DNA from: CBDBND01 sp965207985
Lineage (GTDB): Bacteria; Pseudomonadota; Alphaproteobacteria; Rhodospirillales; Rhodospirillaceae
Reading direction: 5' to 3'
DNA length: 64,000 nucleotides
Assembly (NCBI GenBank): GCA_965207985.1
Contig: CBDBND010000027.1
Location: 1-64,000 of the forward strand
Below are positions 1 through 8,892 of this stretch, one piece after another. The position numbers and the translations under genes were made by a program. The notes beneath the pieces were generated by a model. That model saw only the letters and a program-made list of their open reading frames with translations, searched no databases and was not told the DNA's origin. Within the stretch, counting starts at the first letter, position 1. The number at the start of each line of letters is the position of its first letter.

Positions 1-126
1 CACTATCTCTTCCAGGAATATACCTGCTGGTTGTTCCGTCTGCGCGGCGACCTCATCGAATGACAAAGTGACAGCCATTGCGACGGAAACAAGGGTAGCT
101 ACATATCTGGCCAATTTATGAAACAT
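1..126 (-). CDS. TonB-dependent receptor, N-terminus only (runs off window)
   Basis: Read on the minus strand from an ATG at 126, this gives 42 residues in frame to the window edge: a positively charged start, a hydrophobic signal peptide ending near AAAQT-like residues, and a terminal LEEIV. That is the usual lead into the EEIVVTA box found just after the signal peptide of TonB-dependent outer-membrane receptors. The rest of the receptor lies outside the window. It overlaps the end of the upstream 116-466 reading frame by 11 bp. Assignment rests on the signal peptide plus five residues of the box, so it is probable rather than certain. Confidence 0.6.
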   Translation of the reverse strand, partial: MFHKLARYVATLVSVAMAVTLSFDEVAAQTEQPAGIFLEEIV

Positions 127-466
127 GCTTCCAATACAAATGCGGCGTCACCGCCGATCCGAAACTCATAATAGATCGATAAGTGCCACTAGAAAAACTG
201 CTACAATTAAATTGCTTGTTAGCCTCATAAAACTCTTCAAACGGTAACGTTCTAGGCTCAATGGAATTGTTTTCAACTCTAAACGGTTTGTCGTATACCC
301 TGAACCTAGTCATCCCAGACAAGTCATCACGAGGAAAGAGAATGGCTCCATGAATCCAGTCGTTCCTTTCAGCTACGCTAAACACGTTCTTAAGATCAGA
401 TACATCTTGTGGTGAAAGTAGAGGGATAAGCTCGTCCCGTTTTTGGCCACTTGAACGGCCTTTCAT
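116..466 (-). CDS. Hypothetical protein, 116 aa
   Basis: An open frame of 116 residues without signal peptide or membrane segment, rich in aromatic and charged residues. I recognise no family. It ends inside the start of the TonB-receptor gene at 126, so the two could be co-transcribed, but only a weak purine stretch precedes its ATG. It may be a truncated gene or a chance frame. Confidence 0.3.
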   Translation of the reverse strand: MKGRSSGQKRDELIPLLSPQDVSDLKNVFSVAERNDWIHGAILFPRDDLSGMTRFRVYDKPFRVENNSIEPRTLPFEEFYEANKQFNCSSFSSGTYRSIMSFGSAVTPHLYWKHVS

Positions 467-673
467 TTGCTTACAGATTTTACCGGATCAGCGTGTTTGA
501 TGTGGCAAAAAAGTCATCAGCGTATTATGGGATACGTATCCGCGGTCCCGGGAATTGCGGTGGACAAGCGGGATCGGGAGTTTGATTGAATCAGCTTGCG
601 TTTTGTAAACCGACAACGACAGTCCTTGTTCAACTCATTGTAATAACGGTAAAAATAGTCCTTTTGACAGATA

Positions 674-1732
674 ATGACAATCCGGATACGAGAGCCGGTT
701 GTGAGCCGCAAGACGCTAAAGTCGATCATGCGGGTACTACGCGGGTTTGAATCAAGGCTCGGTGGCTGGGTCATCGAGCGGCGTTGGCTGATCGTCGCCG
801 CCGCTCTGGTGCTGTCCGGGACCGCAGCGAGCGGCACCGCGTTCCTCGAGTTCTCGGCCGACGACCGCATCTATTTCTCCAGGAACAATCCCCAACTGCT
901 CGCAAGCGAGGCGATGGAGAACACCTACGGTGAGACCGACAACGTTTTCTTCGCCGTCGTGCCCGAGGATCGCGACGCTACTTCCGCCCTCGCACTGAAG
1001 GCGCTCCTCTGGCTCACGGAAAGAGCCGGGCAAATTCCGTTTACTACCCGCGTCGACTCGTTGACTAACTTCCAGCATACCACGGCCGACGGCGACGAGA
1101 TCGTGGTCCGCGATCTGATGGACAGCTCTGCTGCGGGCGATGCCGACCAGCGGTCCCGGGTTCGCGCGATCGCGCTGGCCGAGCCGCTTCTGGCGGGGCG
1201 CCTGATCGCGCGCGACGGCCGGGCCAGCGGCATCAACGTCACCGTCGCGCTGCCGGGGGAGGACGAGATGCGTGAAGGAGCGCGGGTCGCCGAGTTTTCC
1301 TACGGGCTCGCCGACCGGGTCCGCGAGCGTTTCCCCGGTATCGACGTTCGCGTAACCGGTCTGGTGATCTTCAACCAGGCCTTCATGGAGGTTTCGCTAC
1401 GCGATCTCCAGATCCTGGTCCCGGCGAGCTTCGCGGCAATGACGCTGATGCTGCTGTTCCTGACGGGAGGGCTCGGCGGGACGTTTGCGATCATGCTCGT
1501 GGTCGCGCTGTCGGTGATGGCCGCGGTGGGTCTAGGCGGCTGGGTGGGGCTGCCGATGACTGCGCCTTCCGCCATCGCGCCGGTCGTCGTGCTCACGGTC
1601 GCGATCGCAAGCTGCGTCCACATCTTCTCAAGCCTCGTCCACCACATGCAGAGCAACGTGTCCCACGCGCTGGCAGACCAGGGTACGAGTGCGCCGGTTC
1701 CGTCTCCTGGGCGTCGCGCATCCAGTGTTTGA
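674..1732 (+). pseudogene. MMPL/RND-type transporter, 3' truncated
   Basis: The first ~330 residues resemble the N-terminal half of an MMPL/SSD-type RND transporter. There is a membrane anchor near residues 38-58, then a long periplasmic domain, then a run of membrane helices from about residue 248 (VPASFAAMTLMLLFL) to 325 (VASCVHIFSS-like). Full family members are roughly 750-1000 residues with a second repeat. Here the frame leaves homology soon after the third or fourth helix, at about 1670-1700, and the last ~20 residues are read from transposase DNA. Start could be 674 or the ATG at 728; neither has a strong ribosome site. Non-functional as a transporter by inference. Confidence 0.75.
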
Positions 1733-1790
1733 TCTTGGCGAAGGCCTGTTCGATCGGGTTGAGGTCGGGGGAGTAGGCCGGCAGGAAGCG
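1700..1790 (-). mobile_element. IS630-family transposase fragment
   Basis: On the minus strand this short piece encodes the signature YSPDLNPIEQAFAKIKHWM, the third catalytic (E) motif region of IS630 DDE transposases. Nothing upstream or downstream of the motif remains: one side joins the cut MMPL gene, the other joins ISAs1-family DNA at about 1790. A scar of repeated insertion and recombination. Confidence 0.8.
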
Positions 1791-2154
1791 CCATGGCTGG
1801 CCGGGCCTGGCCGCCATCGGCAAGATCGAGGCGGCGCGCGAGACCGCCCGGAAGACCACAACCGAAACCCGCTACTACATCATGAGCGCGCCGCTCTCGC
1901 CCGAGCGCTTCCAGCATGTCGTGCGCGCCCATTGGTCCATCGAAAACTGCCTCCACTGGGTCCTCGATGTGACCATGAACGAGGACCGACAGCGAAACCG
2001 AAAGGACCACGGACCCGAAAACCTCGCCCTGATGCGACGCCTCGCCCTCAACATCGCAAGGCGAGAACCCTCAAAGGACGCCATGCGCGGTAAGCTCAAA
2101 CGCGACGCATGAAGCGACGACTTCCTACTCAATCTGATACGCGCCGCCGCATGA
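1791..2154 (+). mobile_element. ISAs1-family transposase, C-terminal fragment
   Basis: The plus-strand frame reads WPGLAAIGKIE, then ETRYYIMS, then RAHWSIENCLHWVLDV, then NLALMRRLALNI, the conserved C-terminal blocks of ISAs1 (IS4-like DDE) transposases. The frame is stopped by TGA at 2110-2112, but the same frame continues as SDDFLLNLIRAAA to a second stop at 2152-2154. Family members normally have a tryptophan there, so TGG to TGA is the likely mutation. The 5' two thirds of the transposase is missing. Confidence 0.85.
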
Positions 2155-2592
2155 AAAATCCAAAAGCGATTGCCCTGGGCGAAACACCACTTGACGTTGC
2201 CAATGATGTCTATGTTGTTGCAGCCTTAACCGCTGCAGGCGCCCATCGCGCCCGGCAGTGGTAATTGATCAGACATGTGTTAATGTGAGGATACTCGGAC
2301 TACACGGAAACCTGTTAGATTGCGCTGATGCTGCGTCAATATTTGTCATGAAGAACGGATTGGCACCACTCTAATGTTTTTTTGGTTCCGAAAGTCTCAT
2401 ACGCCGCTTTTCTTGGTGAAAATCCAGGCGCGGATTACCTTCACGCACAGACCTTTACCACCGGCAACAAACGCTTCCGCTACAAGCTGACCCGCGCAGA
2501 CATGCAAATGAATGTTGCTCAAAAACGCCAAACTTCAATAACGTGACAATGCCTGTTCTAAAAATCTGGAAAGAAAAAAGTAAGAAAAAGAC
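2155..2592. other. Intergenic stretch, no gene recognised
   Basis: AT-richer DNA between the ISAs1 end and the TonB receptor. The first bases probably belong to the IS terminus. No convincing coding frame is seen. The last 60 bases contain a purine-rich tract that ends just before the receptor start and may hold its promoter and ribosome site. Confidence 0.4.
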
Positions 2593-5571
2593 TTGAAACT
2601 CGGACAAAAAACAAGATTTGTCGCCTTGTTTGGAAGCATTTGTCTGTTTCCATACGTCAGTATTGCGCCACAGGCCCAAGGGCGGGAAGAACAGGAGGCG
2701 CCCGTTTCGGAACAAACCCATCAGGCGACAGAACAGACACCAGAAGAAGTCGTCGTGACCGGCTCGCGAATCCTGCGGGACGAATTTAGTAGTGCGTCGC
2801 CTATCGCGATCATCACCAGTGAGAAAGCAGCGCTCGCCGGACTTCTGGAGGCCAGCGACATTCTTCAGAATTCCACTATCGCCACCGGTCAACAGATAGA
2901 CGATACGTTTTCTGGTTTTGTCACGGATGGCGGCCCCGGCGCTCGATCAGTATCGCTAAGAGGACTCGGCGAGCAAAGAACACTGGTTCTTGTGAATGGC
3001 AAGCGCTGGGGACCGTCGGGTATCGGCGGCGGCACGAACTCGGTCGATTTAAGCGCGGTTCCTGAATCCTCGATCGCGCGGTATGAAATCCTTAAGGATG
3101 GAGCCTCGTCCATCTACGGTGCAGATGCTGTCGCTGGCGTGGTTAACGCGATTACAGTGAATCGGTTCGATGGATTGTTGGTTAACGTCGAAAGGTTCAT
3201 GCCCGAGAGCAAGGGGGGAGAATTTTTTGTCGCCGACGCCACTTGGGGACGGGTGGGCTCCGACTGGTCGCTCAGCGTTTCTGGTGGTTTCTCCCAGCGC
3301 GAAGACATGGTTAGGAAGCAAAGGCATTGGGCCAGTTGCGACAGGAGGCAGCGCTTTACGGACCAGGACGGCGACAGCACTATAGACAATACGAATCCCG
3401 AGACGGGGGAGCCTCTCTGCTTTGGAGACATATATGGATTCTTGGCGTTCACGCCGTTTGGATGGCTTCGATACGAGCCAAGCCTCGGTGAACTTAACCA
3501 AAGCAACCCGTACTACTCGCGCCCGCAGGAATTCGGAATCCCTTACTTCACGACGGTACCAGTCCATGGTTGGGACCCGACTAGCGATCCCAATGACCCC
3601 GAACCGCTTTGGGATAATGAGGGTCCCTTCTATATTGATACTCGGAATTCAGCCATTGAAGATATCGTCTCCGAGCAGAGACGCCTCATGTTAACCTCGT
3701 TCGGCGACAAGGATTTTACCATTGGCGGCCGCAGTGCCAATGCCTACTACGAATTCTACTACAATCAGCGCTCGACCATTTACACGCCTTCGTCCGGGCA
3801 GTTTTTCCCGACTGTGCCGGCTACGAACCCGACCAATCCACTGGGTAATTACGGGCCCTTGGCCCAGTTTGGCGGTTTCAGTGTGACGCCAGTGATTTCC
3901 CGCCGAGAGCTATACGACCCGGATACGGACATCGAAATTGATCGATATAACGTTTTTTTCGGACTAAAAGGCGATCTTTCGGCAAGGTGGAGCTACGATG
4001 CTTACATTGGATACAACCATTCCAACGGCACCCTCAAGGATTGGCAGTTACTCGACGACCGGGTAGTGGCTTCACTCAACGCGACTCTGGATGCGAATGG
4101 CAACCTGGTGTGCGTCGAACCCACCATCGCCGGTTGCGTACCCGCAAACCTATTTACCGAGGATGCGCTTTTGCACGGCCGCTTACCGCAGGACGTGCTC
4201 AACTTCATTGCCAAGTACACAGCGCAGGAGACGACCTACTCGGGTTATCAGCTTTCGGCTTACGCGACAGGTCCGTTATTCTCCATGCCCAACGGGCAAG
4301 AGGTTAACTTAGTGGTCGGGCTTGAGACGCGAAAGGAGAAGATAAATGATGTGCCGGATCCGGATGCCCAGGCCAACAATTTCTGGGGCTTCGCAACGGC
4401 GGGGATTACCGTCGGCGATGACACGGTCCGGGAACTCTTCATGGAGATTGAGGTGCCGCTATTGGACGGGCCGCGCTATGGAGACCTCGTGTTCAACGGT
4501 GCAGCACGGTGGACCGACTACGATTCCTATGGTGGCGACAATACCTATCGCATGATGCTCGACTACCAGATCACTCCTCAGTTGCGATTCCGCGGTACAT
4601 CGGGTACGTCCTTCCGTGCCCCGGATCTATTCGAGCAATATCAGGGTAATCAGCAAGGTTTCGTGTCTCCGTTTATCGACCCCTGTATCAACTACGGCGA
4701 AACATATGAGCCCGAAGATATCGTCTATCTGAACTGCCAGGCCGAGGGCCTGGAGCCGACCCACGGGTCAGAGGGGGCGCCTGGAATTATGACCATCGTA
4801 GGCGGGAACAGGGATCTGCTTGCGGAGGCCTCCCAGGCCTGGACAACGGGTTTCGTCATTCAGCCCGATCAGCTCGGCTTCTCTGTGGCTTTGACCTGGT
4901 ACGAGATTGAAGTGAAGAACACCATCTCGGATGTTTCAGTCAGCTATGTTCTGGACGCATGCTACGGTTCACCCGGTCGGGGTCACGCGTTCTGTAGACG
5001 TGTTGGTGGTCGTGACGAGAACGGCTTCCTTAGTTCCGTGGACTCCTCGCGGTTGAATATCGGACGTCAGATGACGCGCGGGGTTGACATTGACTTTATT
5101 TTCGAGCGCTCCTTTCCGAGTTTCGATCTGACTATTGACGGCACGATTGCCAGACTCCAGGATCAAGAAACCGAGTTGTTTGATGAGCAATGGAACAGTG
5201 TCGGGCACTGGGGCTATCCAAAGTGGACCGGAGTACTCGACATAGTGGTCGACTACCGAGACTTGCAGTTGTTTTGGCGCGCAGATTACATGGGTAAGAC
5301 CTCTGAAGACGAGGTGTATGATCCTGGCACCACGACCGTAGATCGAGTGCACTGGACGAATGCCCATTGGGAACATACTTTGTCGGTCCGTTGGTCTAAT
5401 CTCGACTGGACCGTTGTTGGCACGATCCGTAATTTGTTTAACAAAATGCCACCCCTCGTCGCCGACGGTGTACCCCGTGATGCAACCAGCCGTTTTTTCA
5501 ACACGTTACCAGGCGTGGGATACGATATCTTCGGTCGTGCCTTCGTGCTGCAAGTAGCGAGAAATTTCTAG
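2593..5571 (+). CDS. TonB-dependent outer-membrane receptor, 992 aa
   Basis: Complete receptor. Residues 1-30 form a signal peptide. Next comes the EEVVVTGSRI box, then the plug domain (about 55-180) with the hallmarks ARSVSLRGLG, RTLVLVNGKR and RYEILKDGASSIYGADAVAG. The 22-strand barrel ends in the outer-membrane signature QVARNF with terminal phenylalanine. The start is TTG at 2593, preceded by a long A/G tract; no better ATG lies nearby in frame. The plug sequence resembles receptors of sphingomonads, Caulobacter-type bacteria and some Gammaproteobacteria, whose ligands (siderophores, cobalamin, sugars, peptides) cannot be read from sequence. It stands alone, followed within 30 bp by IS debris. 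Confidence 0.92.
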   Translation: MKLGQKTRFVALFGSICLFPYVSIAPQAQGREEQEAPVSEQTHQATEQTPEEVVVTGSRILRDEFSSASPIAIITSEKAALAGLLEASDILQNSTIATGQQIDDTFSGFVTDGGPGARSVSLRGLGEQRTLVLVNGKRWGPSGIGGGTNSVDLSAVPESSIARYEILKDGASSIYGADAVAGVVNAITVNRFDGLLVNVERFMPESKGGEFFVADATWGRVGSDWSLSVSGGFSQREDMVRKQRHWASCDRRQRFTDQDGDSTIDNTNPETGEPLCFGDIYGFLAFTPFGWLRYEPSLGELNQSNPYYSRPQEFGIPYFTTVPVHGWDPTSDPNDPEPLWDNEGPFYIDTRNSAIEDIVSEQRRLMLTSFGDKDFTIGGRSANAYYEFYYNQRSTIYTPSSGQFFPTVPATNPTNPLGNYGPLAQFGGFSVTPVISRRELYDPDTDIEIDRYNVFFGLKGDLSARWSYDAYIGYNHSNGTLKDWQLLDDRVVASLNATLDANGNLVCVEPTIAGCVPANLFTEDALLHGRLPQDVLNFIAKYTAQETTYSGYQLSAYATGPLFSMPNGQEVNLVVGLETRKEKINDVPDPDAQANNFWGFATAGITVGDDTVRELFMEIEVPLLDGPRYGDLVFNGAARWTDYDSYGGDNTYRMMLDYQITPQLRFRGTSGTSFRAPDLFEQYQGNQQGFVSPFIDPCINYGETYEPEDIVYLNCQAEGLEPTHGSEGAPGIMTIVGGNRDLLAEASQAWTTGFVIQPDQLGFSVALTWYEIEVKNTISDVSVSYVLDACYGSPGRGHAFCRRVGGRDENGFLSSVDSSRLNIGRQMTRGVDIDFIFERSFPSFDLTIDGTIARLQDQETELFDEQWNSVGHWGYPKWTGVLDIVVDYRDLQLFWRADYMGKTSEDEVYDPGTTTVDRVHWTNAHWEHTLSVRWSNLDWTVVGTIRNLFNKMPPLVADGVPRDATSRFFNTLPGVGYDIFGRAFVLQVARNF

Positions 5572-5861
5572 GCCCTGTTTACAAAGTGACACTCAAGCCA
5601 GTCCCGGCCACATGCGTGGGGAGACGGAACCTCACCGTGTGCATGAATATCAATCACGTCACTCGGCTGACCAATGCGTTCTCCAAGACGCTCGAAACCC
5701 GGTAGTGTTTCAGATCGAAATCCAACCAGGGTTGACCGCCGGTACATTGTAAGACCGTATGTCCTTCTTGGGCTGTCTTTTGATGGGGCGGTTCGCCCTA
5801 CACTGGCGGCTTTCAACGAGGGTTGCTTGACGAGCAGTGCCTCAAGCCAGGAGGGCGAACC
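5572..5861. other. IS debris: possible IS5 end and IS1-type scrap
   Basis: Directly after the receptor stop lies GGCCCTGTTTACAAAGT, close to the inverse of a sequence at 47530-47547 and therefore probably a solo IS5-type terminus. About 5643-5703 encodes VTRLTNAFSKTLETR followed by a stop, which resembles a block near the C-terminus of IS1-like transposases. The remainder is probably the left non-coding end of the IS110 element. No host gene is visible. Confidence 0.4.
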
Positions 5862-6153
5862 ATGGTCGAGTGTAGCAACATTTTCATAGGAATGGACGTG
5901 TCGAAGGATCGCCATGCCGTTGCGGTGGCGGATGGCGGACGTGATGGCGAGGTCAGGTATTTCGGCGAGATCGGCTCAGACGGCGGTTCGGTACGCCGTT
6001 TCGTGCGCAAGCTGGAACGGCCGGGCGTAGATCTCCGCTTCTGCTACGAGGCGGGGCCGACGGGCTACGGGCTACAGCGGTTGATCGAGGGTCTTGGCCA
6101 TGAATGCGCCGTCATCGCCCCGTCCCTTATTCCCCGTCGGCCCGGCGAGCGGG
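5862..6153 (+). mobile_element. IS110-family transposase, N-terminal fragment
   Basis: Begins with ATG at 5862 after a purine-rich AGGAGGGCG ribosome site. The product carries IGMDVSKDRHAVAVADGG, the first DEDD motif of IS110/IS1111 recombinases, and then CYEAGPTGYGLQR, the second acidic block. It is cut after APSLIPRRPGERV, where IS5 DNA begins, so only about 97 of the usual 340 or so residues remain. Confidence 0.9.
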
Positions 6154-6518
6154 TGTCTGGTCCGCTTCGTGCTGCTCCCTGGCCAGCGCCACGACATGAT
6201 GGGCGTCCAGCCGTTGATCGACGACGTTCACTTCGATGCCCTCATCGCCGACAAGGCATTCGATGCCGGCTGGCTGCGAGAGCAACTGGACCAACGTGGC
6301 GCAAGCGCCGTCATTCCCTCGCTCGCCAACAGGAAGCGGCCGGCGGCCTACGACAAGCACATGTACCGCTGGCGACATCTGATCGAAAACTACTTCGCCA
6401 AGATCAAGGAATTCCGTGGCATCGCAACACGCTACGACAAGACCGACATCAGCTACGCCGCAAACTGCAACCTCGTCGCAACCATCATCGCCCATGCGTT
6501 AAATGTCAACAGACCCTA
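6151..6518 (+). mobile_element. IS5-family (IS427-type) transposase, C-terminal fragment
   Basis: Same element as the complete copy at 47548-48397 (type A). It encodes CLVRFVLLPGQRHDM, IADKAFDAGWLREQL and RWRHLIENYFAKIKEFRG, the second half of the DDE domain, and ends in the inverted terminus AAATGTCAACAGACCCTA. The first half is missing because of the junction with IS110. Compared with the 47.5 kb copy it has one extra C in the last codons, giving a different C-terminus. Confidence 0.9.
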
Positions 6519-6596
6519 ACCGCGCCGTTCTCAATTTCCTTCCCCTCTGATCCTCAGTCCCCTCTCCGGCACTGAGGCCAATTCCTTCCATCCTCG

Positions 6597-7931
6597 ATGG
6601 TCCGTTCGCTTCCCTGCGACCGCTCAGTCACCCTTTCGATTGCGCCGCTTGCCCGTACACCGAACGAGAGCTGGCCCCATTCGTATCAACATATGCAGGA
6701 TGGCCCGAGTCACTACCCTCCCATATCGGTGTGGGCGCCGGTGATCGGCGTCGTTCTGGGTACGGGTCTCGCGGCCTTCTTCGGCCTCTACGATCTGGAC
6801 CGTATCGCCGCGGCCTCCTGGTTCGGACTGCCGGATATCTCGATTCCCGGCTTCGATCTGGAATTCGGGCCGGATTTCTGGGCGCTGCTACCGGCCTTCC
6901 TGCTGACCGCCGTGATCGGGTCGATCCGGGCGATCAGCAGCAGCACGGCGCTCCAGCGGATTTCGTGGCACCTGCAGCGGCCGGTCGATTTAAGGGCGGT
7001 ACAGGGGACGGTCACGGTGGACGGGATGAGCAACCTGCTGTGCGGTGTGGCCGGAACCGTTCCGAACACGACCTATTCGCTCGCGGCGCCGCTCGTCGAG
7101 ATTACCGGGGTCGCCGCGCGGGGCGTGGCGATCGCCACCGGAGCGGTCTTCCTCGCTCTCGCCTTCCTGCCCAAGGCGCTGGCCCTCGTGCTGGAGATCC
7201 CGGGACCCGTCGTTGGCGCCTACCTCCTGGTCCTGGTCGCGCTGCTGTTCATGATCGGCATCGGGGCGGCGATGCAGGACGGCATGGACACTCCAAATGT
7301 CCGGCCTGTGCCCATGTCTTGGGGTGGCGCGACCTTGTCAGGGACCATCCGTGATGCGGTTCGGGCGCTGTTTGTCATACGTCAGGAATTCCAAAATGTG
7401 GTTGAAGAAGATTTCGGTGGTAGAAAAGTCCGTTTCATTGGAGATTGCATACACGCTGTCATCGCAGAAGGATCAAGTGTAGAAACTGATGACCGACGCT
7501 CGGTTTCAACTGCGGCAATGTGTGCAGGCGGGCTTCATTCCTCTTTTGTGCTTTGCAAGATAATGCTTGGAAACCTGGACAGTCTAGGTTTGGCTGTTGG
7601 ACTTGAACTTGGCCAGACTCCGATTTCGAGGATTGGCATTCGAGGTGAGCGTTCTGTCCGGCTCGCATCAAGTATAGCAACGACTCGATCTGAACAAATG
7701 CAACGGGATTGTGAGGAGAACGGGATTAAACCCGGCCCAAGTGCGCTTGATGTGGCGCCTGCAGCACTCGAAGGTATGTTAGACGAAACAGGTTACAATG
7801 CAGACCCAGAATATGGAGAAATCGCGGTTTGCCTTTCAGCAGTACCCGCGTCAGTTGCCAGTCCTACACATGCCCGCGCCCACGCACCCACTATCGTGAG
7901 TCAACCGCGTGCACACCTGAAGCATAAATGA
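6597..7931 (+). pseudogene. In-frame chimera: NCS2 nucleobase permease fragment + nucleotidyl cyclase domain fragment
   Basis: One uninterrupted 444-codon frame joins two unrelated pieces. Residues ~40-230 match the core of xanthine/uracil permeases (NCS2): several membrane helices, SISSSTALQRISWHL-like and GTVPNTTYSLAAPLVEITG blocks. At about 7288 the sequence changes to a soluble domain with SGTIRDAVRALFVIRQEF, GGRKVRFIGDCIHAVIAEG and SSFVLCKIML, ending near 7850. This resembles a class III nucleotidyl-cyclase homology domain lacking its first metal-binding aspartate. The permease lacks N- and C-terminal parts. The first ~40 codons and last ~40 codons look non-native. Probably the scar of a deletion that happened to keep frame; a functional fusion is unlikely but not excluded. 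Confidence 0.7.
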
Positions 7932-7971
7932 ATACCGTTGAACTTCTGCTTAACAATTCACCTACTTGGAT

Positions 7972-8790
7972 TGTCAACGGCGGAGTAAAACCCGGCCAGG
8001 GGGCGGCGCAAAAGTCTACCACTTTGGAGCTGTTTTCGATGGGGGCAGAAGGTAGTGGCGGCCAGTCAGCCGCGCTCCTCATATAGGGGTAAACATCGAG
8101 ATCAAGCCGCGGAGGCCGCTTCTCGACCTGACAGAGGACAAGGTGCTTCACAGCGTCGAAGCCAACCGCGCCCAGCTTCAGGGCCTGCCTCACGGCGGCG
8201 AGCAGGTCATCCATGTCGAAGCTTTCCAGAAGGCGCAGGATCTGTACATACTCGCGGCGCCCCATCTTCAGCATGCGCGCCTCCATCAGGCGGCGCAGGG
8301 TGTTGAACTCTTCGGGCAAGTCCCTCTCCACCAGAGGCGCCGCCTGATCCAGCGCATTGATCTTGCGTTCGATCAGCGGCAGGTAGCCGCCGGTGAACCC
8401 ATGCTCGTCCCGAAGCCGCTCGAAGACCCGCTTGGCCGTGTGACGCTGTTTGCGATGAACCGCCTTATCCGCTTCCAGCCACGCGTCGATAATCTCGGTG
8501 AGCCCATCCAGCTTGGGTCGCTTGATCGCCTTCTCGCGTCGGTACCCCGGCGGCGACGAAAACGACAGCATCTTGCGAACACTGTCACGCGATATGTCAA
8601 AATGACGCGCTGCCTCCCGCTGGCTCATGCCCTCACTACAGGCCAGACGGACCTTCCGGTAAAGTTCCACGGTGTAAATCTCCCAACCCTCCCTGCCAAA
8701 ACAAGAAGGGCAAAAGTGGACGACTTTTACGCCGCCCGCACCGCCAATACGGCGGCGCTACCGTGGTCTAATTTTGCACCGCCGTTCTCA
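7972..8790 (-). mobile_element. istA: IS21-family element with internal deletion (istA remnant, no istB)
   Basis: Both termini are present: TGTCAACGGCGG at 7972 and, inverted, TGAGAACGGCGG ending at 8790, with a second shared inner block (AAAGTGG..GACTTTT) about 40-80 bp inside each end. Between them a minus-strand frame from 8670 encodes an IstA N-terminus with helix-turn-helix (GMSQREAARHFDISRDSVRK). It jumps near residue 125 to the IstA C-terminal block EYVQILRLLESF, skipping the DDE core, and then runs out of frame past the IS end. The ATPase gene istB is absent. It is a non-autonomous derivative that could still be moved in trans. Confidence 0.82.
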
Positions 8791-8892
8791 GAAAACGGCC
8801 TAACATAGCTTTTTAACCTTCTTCACGACTGTCGCTATGTCTGACCGGCAGTATTACACTCGAGAATTCGATCCGTTGGTTTTGGGCAAGGA

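Noticed and set aside
5823..6575. A 250-codon frame across the IS110/IS5 junction
   Set aside because: Only the first ~97 codons are IS110. The rest is an out-of-frame reading of the IS5 transposase, so it is not a gene.
8143..8808. A 221-codon plus-strand frame in the IS21 derivative
   Set aside because: Antisense to istA. The minus strand carries the helix-turn-helix and known C-terminal block.
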